Part shown: positions 1 through 5,353 of the stretch, piece by piece
Numbering within the stretch: position 1 is the first letter of the stretch
How the letters are laid out: each line of letters starts with the position of its first letter
Assembly: GCF_905209685.1 (NCBI RefSeq)
Contig: NZ_CAJLUB010000121.1
Coordinates: 1-5,353 of the forward strand
Source of the DNA: an uncultured Veillonella sp.
GTDB lineage: Bacteria; Bacillota; Negativicutes; Veillonellales; Veillonellaceae
Direction: 5' to 3'
Length of the DNA: 5,353 nucleotides
Position numbers and translations under genes: made by a program
The notes under the pieces: generated by a model
The model's database searches: none
What the model saw: the letters and a program-made list of their open reading frames with translations, nothing else
Told to the model about the DNA's origin: nothing

Positions 1-10
1 CTTCTGTCAT
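1..10 (-). CDS. 5' end of a downstream gene, probably a DUF421/YetF-family membrane protein (only 3 codons in window)
   Basis: Only ATG ACA GAA (M-T-E) and one further base are inside the window, so the sequence itself says nothing about the product. The start is well supported: a strong AAGGAGG ribosome site at 24-18 lies 7 nt before the ATG and overlaps the stop codon of the DUF3290 gene, leaving a 12 nt intergenic gap. That arrangement implies co-transcription and probably translational coupling. The DUF421/YetF guess comes only from the known habit of DUF3290 genes in Firmicutes to sit next to a DUF421 gene. The existence of a coding start is likely; the identity is inference. Confidence 0.45.
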
Positions 11-22
11 ATGTGGTCCTCC

Positions 23-484
23 TTATGGTAATACATCCGCTTTATCATGAATTCGGTCTGTAGGACTTACTGTATACACACGAGTGATTGTATAGGTAGT
101 AAATTCAGGATTAAATTGCACCTCATAGTATGCATCGCTAACCTTTAAGATCATACCATTACGTACCTTTAAGGAATTAACAGCTAATTGACCTTCATCA
201 ACACCACGGTCTGCACTAAAGGAATGCAAGAATTGAGCCATTCTAGAAGAATCTTCAGAGTAATTCTTCATACGACCATATTCTTGATATTCTAAGCCTA
301 AGAAAAATACAATAATTAAGGATAATATAACAGCTAAATCACGGTAACGGCTTGTAAAACCATTACGCAAAACTTGAATGCCTACTCCGAGAAGGGCTAA
401 TAAAATAACTACAAAGATAACCAATCCTAATGTATGACCAGATGCGATTTGGCTTTCCACATAGGAAACGGAATAGAAGTCCAT
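23..484 (-). CDS. DUF3290-family two-helix membrane protein
   Basis: The 153-residue product resembles DUF3290 proteins, whose function is unknown. What can be seen: an N-terminus beginning M-D-F-Y-S, a first transmembrane segment at about residues 18-39, a short basic loop R-N-G-F-T-S-R-Y-R-D (40-49), a second transmembrane segment at about 50-64, and a soluble tail of about 85 residues containing the stretch VNSLKVRNGMILKV. By the positive-inside rule the basic loop is cytoplasmic, so the N-terminus and the C-terminal domain would face outward, into the periplasm if the host is a diderm Negativicute. The length matches my recollection of the family. The ATG at 484-482 is preceded by AAAGGAG (498-492) at 7 nt spacing. 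A further gene starts 12 nt after the stop, so this is probably the first gene of a short operon. Family assignment is by recall of sequence pattern; cellular role unknown. Confidence 0.75.
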   Translation of the reverse strand: MDFYSVSYVESQIASGHTLGLVIFVVILLALLGVGIQVLRNGFTSRYRDLAVILSLIIVFFLGLEYQEYGRMKNYSEDSSRMAQFLHSFSADRGVDEGQLAVNSLKVRNGMILKVSDAYYEVQFNPEFTTYTITRVYTVSPTDRIHDKADVLP

Positions 485-511
485 AATGATGCTCCTTTCA
501 TATATCTTCTT

Positions 512-540
512 ATTATATCATAAATAAATATGATAATAAC
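512..540 (-). promoter_or_regulatory. Candidate promoter of the DUF3290 gene with a palindrome in the spacer
   Basis: A perfect TATAAT -10 hexamer lies at 517-512. The best -35 candidate at 17 bp spacing is GTTATT (540-535), which is weak. Transcription would start near position 505, about 20 nt before the ATG. A perfect 7 bp inverted repeat TATCATA / TATGATA with a 6 nt centre (516-535) fills the -35/-10 spacer and touches the -10 box, a typical place for a repressor or activator site. A promoter is expected here because a terminator stands immediately upstream. The operator reading is speculative in such AT-rich DNA. Confidence 0.5.
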
Positions 541-554
541 CAACAACGACTTAT

Positions 555-587
555 AAAAAATAGAGCTACCACAACGATAGCTCTATT
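555..587 (-). terminator. Intrinsic terminator of the 607-1116 gene
   Basis: On the minus strand the arms AATAGAGCTA and TAGCTCTATT form a perfect 10 bp stem (587-578 with 568-559) around a 9 nt loop. The stem runs straight into a six-T tract at 560-555, two Ts of which are in the stem. The hairpin begins 19 nt after the stop codon of the upstream gene. It separates that gene from the DUF3290 unit. The plus strand has only a short, interrupted A/T tail after the stem, so it is probably directional. Confidence 0.85.
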
Positions 588-606
588 AAACAGTTTCTAT
601 ACTAAT

Positions 607-1116
607 TTATTTACATTCACGGTACACGATGATATAAGCATGAGTATTCGCTGTAAAACCAGATTCTAATTCTAGTTCAACTTCTAAAACGGCATCGTCA
701 ACGTCACCTTTATAATACGCATTACGTTGTTCTGCAGAATAGAAATACATAGCCGCATTATATTCATTACCTGCTTGTACTGGAATTGTGATGGTAACAG
801 GCTGTGTTTCAACATTCTTTGTTTTAGTACCCACATTATCCGTCGTGTAATATACGGATTCAATGGTATGTTCTCCTGGTGTTAATGCCACAATGACTTG
901 ACCATATTGACCAGTTTTATGATCAATAGTAGAAAGGTCCTTACCATCAACCTTTACAGATTTACCATAAATATGAAGAATCGCTTTATTAGCATTCTCT
1001 TGTACAAATTGTTGTTCACCGGCTTGTCGTTTTTTATTGAACTTCATAAATACGGCAAACAAAATGGCCCAAATGACTGCAACCGCCACGATGATAATAA
1101 TAGTTGTAGAACTCAT
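607..1116 (-). CDS. Unrecognised single-pass membrane protein with a beta-rich soluble domain
   Basis: I do not recognise this 169-residue protein. An uncharged N-terminus leads straight into one hydrophobic segment (about residues 5-24) followed by the basic cluster K-F-N-K-K-R (25-30). By the positive-inside rule this puts the large C-terminal part in the cytoplasm, although an uncleaved signal anchor of opposite topology cannot be excluded. No lipobox or clear signal-peptidase site is visible; the only cysteine is residue 168. Residues 43-169 look like a beta-sandwich rather than an enzyme: an early strand with V-D-G-K (56-59), then ALTPGEHTIESVYY (77-90), the 'pG-H-i' turn seen in PEGA-like and carrier-type beta domains, then repeated alternating strands to the end. 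The ATG is preceded by AAGGAG (1129-1124) at 7 nt spacing. It appears monocistronic: own promoter at 1190-1162 and own terminator at 587-555. No functional claim is made. Confidence 0.8.
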   Translation of the reverse strand: MSSTTIIIIVAVAVIWAILFAVFMKFNKKRQAGEQQFVQENANKAILHIYGKSVKVDGKDLSTIDHKTGQYGQVIVALTPGEHTIESVYYTTDNVGTKTKNVETQPVTITIPVQAGNEYNAAMYFYSAEQRNAYYKGDVDDAVLEVELELESGFTANTHAYIIVYRECK

Positions 1117-1161
1117 AGTATCTCTCCTTATACCAAAATATACTACACTGACTCTACGTTA

Positions 1162-1190
1162 ACTATATCATACGTACTTGTATTACTCAA
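1162..1190 (-). promoter_or_regulatory. Sigma-70-type extended -10 promoter for the 607-1116 gene
   Basis: The minus strand reads TTGAGT (1190-1185), a 17 bp spacer, then TATAGT (1167-1162). The bases TGA directly before the -10 give an extended -10 (TGnTATAGT). Transcription would start near 1155, leaving a leader of about 39 nt with the AAGGAG ribosome site. The -35 hexamer begins just past the T-tract of the ilvC terminator. This is the best-looking promoter in the window. Confidence 0.7.
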
Positions 1191-1191
1191 T

Positions 1192-1219
1192 AAAAAGCGA
1201 CCCCCTAAGGGGTCGCTTT
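1192..1219 (-). terminator. Intrinsic terminator downstream of ilvC
   Basis: A perfect 11 bp stem pairs AAAGCGACCCC (minus strand 1219-1209) ... GGGGTCGCTTT (1204-1194) around a 4 nt loop, and is followed by a T-rich stretch; five Ts run from 1196 to 1192, three of them in the stem. It is GC-rich in its upper half and the strongest hairpin in the window. It lies 41 nt after the ilvC stop codon and should end the BCAA transcript. The plus-strand tail (TTTC) is poor, so terminator activity is expected mainly for minus-strand transcription. Confidence 0.9.
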
Positions 1220-1222
1220 CAG

Positions 1223-1257
1223 TAAGCTTATGCTTATCAAGAAATTACTAAGGTAAT
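1223..1257. repeat. Two small hairpins between the ilvC stop codon and its terminator
   Basis: Two short perfect inverted repeats stand in series: TAAGC-TTAT-GCTTA (1223-1236) and ATTAC-TAAG-GTAAT (1244-1257). Each has a 5 bp stem and a 4 nt loop. With the main terminator they give the ilvC 3' untranslated region three consecutive stem-loops. The structures are seen directly. Any role, such as 3'-end stability or pausing, is inference, and 5 bp stems can occur by chance in AT-rich DNA. Confidence 0.4.
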
Positions 1258-1260
1258 CTC

Positions 1261-2391
<1,131 letters not shown>

Positions 2392-2452
2392 TACAACTTA
2401 AATTTGTACCCTTTTTGTATTAAGAAAAAATGAATTATCCCAGTTTTAGCTC

Positions 2453-3238
2453 TTACTTAACTATAATCCATGGGCGATTTTTCTCCCATACAACAGATAC
2501 ATCAATACCAAATACGTCGCTTAGAATTTCATCTGTCAAGATGTCTCGCTTCTTGCCTTTATACACAATGAGGCCATCTTTAATAATAGCTACATGTGTA
2601 ATACTGGGCATAATCTCTTCAATTTGATGAGATACATAAATAAAAGGCTTATGCTCCTCTCGTGCCATATTCTCAACAGTTCTTAAGAATTGCTCACGAG
2701 CAGGCAAATCAAGGCCAGAACAAGGCTCATCCAAAATGAGTAAATCTGGATTAGCCATAATAGCCCGTGCTAGTAAAACACGGCGCTGTTCACCAGCAGA
2801 TAGTGTATGAAATCTATGGCCTTCCAAATAGGACAAACCAAACTCAGACAATAATTGCAGTCCTCGTTCACGTACTTCAGGCTCTACCTGTTGATAAATA
2901 CCAATACTATTAAAAGCACCAGAAATAACAACATCTTCTACCACTTGCTTATCCAGTGTAGACTGGAATTGTCCAAGTGCCGAACTAACAAAGCCTAATC
3001 GGGCCTTGATCTTAGGCCATGCATATTTACCAAATTCATGACCAAATACGCGTAATAATCCTGTTGTAGGAATTTGGTAAGCTGGAATCATGCTGAGCAT
3101 CGTCGATTTACCAGCCCCATTGAGACCTAATAAGGCCCAATTCTCTCCTTCTTCAACATGCCAATTAATGCCTTTTAAAATTTCGCGGCCTTCACGACGA
3201 AACTTGACGTCTTCATAATGGAGTAATTCACTACTCAC
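2453..3238 (-). CDS. ABC-type ATPase, YlmA/ModF-like, embedded in the ilv cluster
   Basis: A single ATP-binding cassette of 261 residues with no membrane segments. Visible motifs: Walker A GLNGAGKST (38-46), signature LSAGE (146-150) in place of LSGGQ, Walker B LLILDE (166-171) with catalytic Glu171, D-loop S-G-L-D (174-177), and switch His204 in VSHQIEEI. The Q-loop region reads GFVSSALGQFQ (82-92), with serine where most transporters have glutamine; I recall the same V-S-S in YlmA/ModF-type ATPases. No permease or binding-protein gene is adjacent in the window, so substrate and partner are unknown and a non-transport role is possible. Translation starts at GTG 3238-3236, with AGGAG (3251-3247) overlapping the ilvN stop codon, which suggests coupling and one operon with ilvBN. 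The cassette assignment is secure; the subfamily is by recall. Confidence 0.9.
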   Translation of the reverse strand: MSSELLHYEDVKFRREGREILKGINWHVEEGENWALLGLNGAGKSTMLSMIPAYQIPTTGLLRVFGHEFGKYAWPKIKARLGFVSSALGQFQSTLDKQVVEDVVISGAFNSIGIYQQVEPEVRERGLQLLSEFGLSYLEGHRFHTLSAGEQRRVLLARAIMANPDLLILDEPCSGLDLPAREQFLRTVENMAREEHKPFIYVSHQIEEIMPSITHVAIIKDGLIVYKGKKRDILTDEILSDVFGIDVSVVWEKNRPWIIVK

Positions 3239-3246
3239 ACAACCAT

Positions 3247-3251
3247 CTCCT
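3247..3251 (-). promoter_or_regulatory. Ribosome binding site that supports the GTG start of the ATPase gene
   Basis: AGGAG begins inside the ilvN TAG stop codon (3252-3250) and lies 8 nt before GTG 3238. No ATG near the expected N-terminus competes with it. The overlap of ribosome site and stop codon favours reinitiation by ribosomes finishing ilvN. Confidence 0.75.
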
Positions 3252-3738
3252 AAATCTTTTCTCCACGGCTCATTGCGGTAATGCCAGTTTTGGCAATTTC
3301 AAGGACACCATACGTTTCCATAATTTGAATGAAACCGCGTAATTTTTCTACGCTACCAATTACTTCAATAATCATAGAAGTAGGAGAAATATCGAGCACA
3401 TTGCCACGATATACATCGGCAATTTGTACAATTTGAGAGCGTGTTGCAGCAGTTGCTTTTACCTTGATAAGCATTAACTCACGGCATACCACATCATGAT
3501 CTTCAAAAACTTTAACCTTTACAACATCAATGAGCTTGTAAATTTGTTTTTGAATTTGGTCTAAGATGCGATCATCTGCCTCAACGGTGAGGGTAATACG
3601 AGCGTAGCCTGGTGTATTTGTAATACCAGATGTCATCTTTGTAACATTAAAACCACGACGGTTAAAGAGTGCCAATATACGTGCACCAATGCCTGCTGTA
3701 TTTTTTGCAATTACTAAGACTTGATGTTCTCTCGCCAT
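3250..3738 (-). CDS. ilvN: Acetolactate synthase regulatory (small) subunit
   Basis: The small subunit activates the catalytic IlvB subunit and usually confers valine feedback inhibition. At 162 residues it has the normal short-form bacterial length. An N-terminal ACT domain (about 5-78) contains KNTAGIGARILALFNRRGFNV. Asn13, Gly16 and Asn31 correspond to the positions that bind valine in the E. coli small subunit, so feedback control is probably kept, although the usual N-x-P-G turn reads N-T-A-G here (Ala15 for proline). The C-terminal small-subunit domain (about 84-157) begins with CRELMLIKV and ends near GITAMSRG. The start codon overlaps the ilvB stop in TAATG, sharing one base. A GAAAGGGGTG ribosome site lies in the end of ilvB, 7 nt before the ATG. 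Tight coupling is as expected for two subunits of one enzyme. Some genomes name this ilvH. Confidence 0.95.
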   Translation of the reverse strand: MAREHQVLVIAKNTAGIGARILALFNRRGFNVTKMTSGITNTPGYARITLTVEADDRILDQIQKQIYKLIDVVKVKVFEDHDVVCRELMLIKVKATAATRSQIVQIADVYRGNVLDISPTSMIIEVIGSVEKLRGFIQIMETYGVLEIAKTGITAMSRGEKI

Positions 3739-5353
3739 TATAGCACCCCTTTCTTGCCCATCATACCACTTACGGTACCGCCAGCTGGAATCATCGGCAA
3801 TACATTATCTTCTCTTGCTACACGGCAATCCAAGATGATACTTTCATCAGATGTAATGAAAGATTTAAATTCTTTATTGAAATCCTCTACATTATCGATG
3901 CGAGCGGCTTTCAAATCAAAGGCATCTGCCAATTTCAAGAAGTCTGGACTCGCTTCCAAATCTACATAGGAATAACGGCGGTCATTAAAGATTTGTTGCC
4001 ATTGACGAACCATGCCAAGGTAACCATTATTAATGATAACAATCTTAATTGGTAAATTATATTGGCGAACCATCATGAGCTCTTCGAAGGTCATTTGGAA
4101 TCCACCATCACCAACAACAAGGATAACTTGTTTATGAGGTGCCCCCACTTGAGCCCCAATTGCAGCTGGTAAACCATAGCCCATAGTACCTGCACCACCA
4201 GATGTAACAATGGTATGAGGTTTTTTATGAGTTAAGAATTGAGCCGCCCACATTTGATGTTGGCCTACGTCAGTTACAATAACGGCATCCTCTTTAGCAA
4301 TCTTGTTAAGTTCAGATAATACGTATTGTGGATGTAATACACCATCTTTAGATTCAGGAATTACCATAGGATATTCCGCTTGCCATTCACGAATTTGTCC
4401 GATCCACGCTTCATGAGTTGTAGGTTCTACAAGCGTATTAAGTTCAGATAAAACTCGTTTCAAGTCACCTACAATTGGTACGTTAATAGTGACGTTTTTA
4501 TCAATTTCTGCTGGGTCGATATCGATATGAATGATTTTAGCTTTTTTACAGAAGAAATCTGGATGACCTGTAATGCGGTCGTGGAAACGAATACCTGCAG
4601 CAATAACTAAATCTGCTTCTTCTGTGCAGTTATTAGCCGCTACAGAGCCATGCATCCCCACCATACCAAGAGCAAGCTCATGGTTACCTGGGAAACCACC
4701 AAGGCCAACTAATGTATTTGTTACAGGAATTTGAGCCTTTTCTGCCAATTCCTTCAACTCATCCATAGCGCCAGATTTCAATACACCAGCACCGGCAATG
4801 ATGAGCGGACGCTTCGCATTTTTAATAAGCGTAGCCGCTTTCTTAATTTGACCTTGATGGCCTTTATATGTAGGATCATACCCTTCAAGGTGAATCGGTA
4901 CTTCGTATAATTTATTGTATTCTGTCATGGATATTTTTTCTGTTTGAACATCCTTAGGAATATCAATGAGAACAGGTCCTGGACGACCTGTACTAGCAAT
5001 AAAATACGCTTCTTTAATGATGCGAGGTAAATCGCGAATATCTTGAACAAGGTAGTTATGTTTTGTAATCGGCATGGTAATACCTTGGATATCTGCTTCT
5101 TGGAAGGAATCCTTACCAATAAACGGACGACCAACCTGACCAGTAATGGCCACCATAGGTACAGAATCCATGTAAGCAGTCATAATACCTGTAACAAGAT
5201 TAGTTGCACCAGGACCGGACGTAGCAAGGCATACCCCTACTTTTCCAGATACGCGTGCATAACCATCTGCTGCATGGGCTGCACCTTGTTCATGACGAAC
5301 AAAATAATGTTTAATTTCAGGGAAGCTATAAATTTCATCATAAATTGGAATTA
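3738..5353 (-). CDS. ilvB: Acetolactate synthase catalytic (large) subunit, 5' end outside window
   Basis: The ThDP-, FAD- and Mg2+-dependent enzyme condenses pyruvate with pyruvate or 2-oxobutyrate in the first common step of BCAA synthesis. The frame stays open to the window edge, giving 537 complete residues; by comparison with the family about 25-30 N-terminal residues are missing. The ATG at 5183 is internal, because upstream codons encode the conserved RHEQGAAHAADGYAR, with the ThDP-activating glutamate at visible residue 21, and ATSGPGATNLVTGI. Further features: RPFIGKDSFQEAD in the pyrimidine-binding domain; a central FAD-binding domain with GMVGMHGS and AAGIRFHDR; and a ThDP domain with GDG (visible 414-416, bases 4112-4104) through Asn-Asn (441-442). 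The Trp in MVRQWQ (visible 451) matches the residue that favours 2-oxobutyrate as acceptor. These separate it from pyruvate oxidase and the catabolic acetolactate synthase. It overlaps ilvN by one base; its promoter is outside the window. Confidence 0.97.
   Translation of the reverse strand, partial: IPIYDEIYSFPEIKHYFVRHEQGAAHAADGYARVSGKVGVCLATSGPGATNLVTGIMTAYMDSVPMVAITGQVGRPFIGKDSFQEADIQGITMPITKHNYLVQDIRDLPRIIKEAYFIASTGRPGPVLIDIPKDVQTEKISMTEYNKLYEVPIHLEGYDPTYKGHQGQIKKAATLIKNAKRPLIIAGAGVLKSGAMDELKELAEKAQIPVTNTLVGLGGFPGNHELALGMVGMHGSVAANNCTEEADLVIAAGIRFHDRITGHPDFFCKKAKIIHIDIDPAEIDKNVTINVPIVGDLKRVLSELNTLVEPTTHEAWIGQIREWQAEYPMVIPESKDGVLHPQYVLSELNKIAKEDAVIVTDVGQHQMWAAQFLTHKKPHTIVTSGGAGTMGYGLPAAIGAQVGAPHKQVILVVGDGGFQMTFEELMMVRQYNLPIKIVIINNGYLGMVRQWQQIFNDRRYSYVDLEASPDFLKLADAFDLKAARIDNVEDFNKEFKSFITSDESIILDCRVAREDNVLPMIPAGGTVSGMMGKKGVL

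Noticed and set aside
898..1251. Open frame of 117 codons on the plus strand
   Set aside because: It lies antisense to most of the 607-1116 gene, runs through that gene's promoter and the ilvC terminator, and its product has no recognisable domain.
2401..2452. Terminator after the ATPase gene, suggested by the T-run at 2430-2425
   Set aside because: No stable stem precedes the T-run; the only inverted repeat nearby (TACAA/TTGTA, 2392-2408) is 5 bp, lies beyond it and has no U-tract.
3721..3969. Plus-strand open frame across the ilvB-ilvN junction
   Set aside because: Antisense to two well-identified genes; the serine- and leucine-rich product looks like a shadow frame.
5181..5183. ATG as the start of ilvB
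   Set aside because: Codons upstream to the window edge encode conserved acetolactate synthase sequence including the catalytic glutamate, so this methionine is internal.

Overview
The window reads as AT-rich, low-GC bacterial chromosome whose proteins resemble those of Negativicutes, most likely Veillonella or a close relative. That assignment rests on overall protein resemblance and base composition recalled from knowledge, not on a database search. All supported genes lie on the minus strand, so transcription runs from high to low coordinates.

The right two thirds (1261-5353) is a branched-chain amino acid (BCAA) biosynthesis cluster. In transcription order it holds ilvB (acetolactate synthase large subunit, 5' end cut by the window edge), ilvN (regulatory small subunit, overlapping ilvB by one base), a GTG-started ABC-type ATPase of the YlmA/ModF-like kind 11 nt behind ilvN, and then, after a 184 nt gap, ilvC (ketol-acid reductoisomerase). 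IlvB and IlvN form the enzyme that makes 2-acetolactate or 2-aceto-2-hydroxybutyrate, and IlvC converts these to the dihydroxy-acids that lead to valine, leucine and isoleucine. The ATPase has no evident metabolic link to the pathway but is positioned for translation coupled to ilvN. The gap before ilvC has no clear terminator. It holds a plausible ilvC promoter with a near-perfect inverted repeat over its -35 box and an AT-rich leader palindrome. I see no T-box and no ATG-started leader peptide.

A strong terminator (1192-1219) closes ilvC. A good extended -10 promoter for the next gene begins two bases beyond its U-tract. That gene (607-1116) encodes an unrecognised single-pass membrane protein with a beta-rich soluble domain. 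It has its own perfect 10-bp-stem terminator (555-587). A second promoter region then leads to a DUF3290-family membrane protein (23-484) and, 12 nt further on, to the first three codons of another gene (1-10), probably the DUF421/YetF partner often found beside DUF3290.

Overall this is a largely conventional biosynthetic and envelope region. The points most worth a second look are the ATPase embedded among the ilv genes, the possible operator over the ilvC promoter, the unrecognised membrane protein, and the tandem hairpins behind ilvC. I do not see evidence for a wholly new system.
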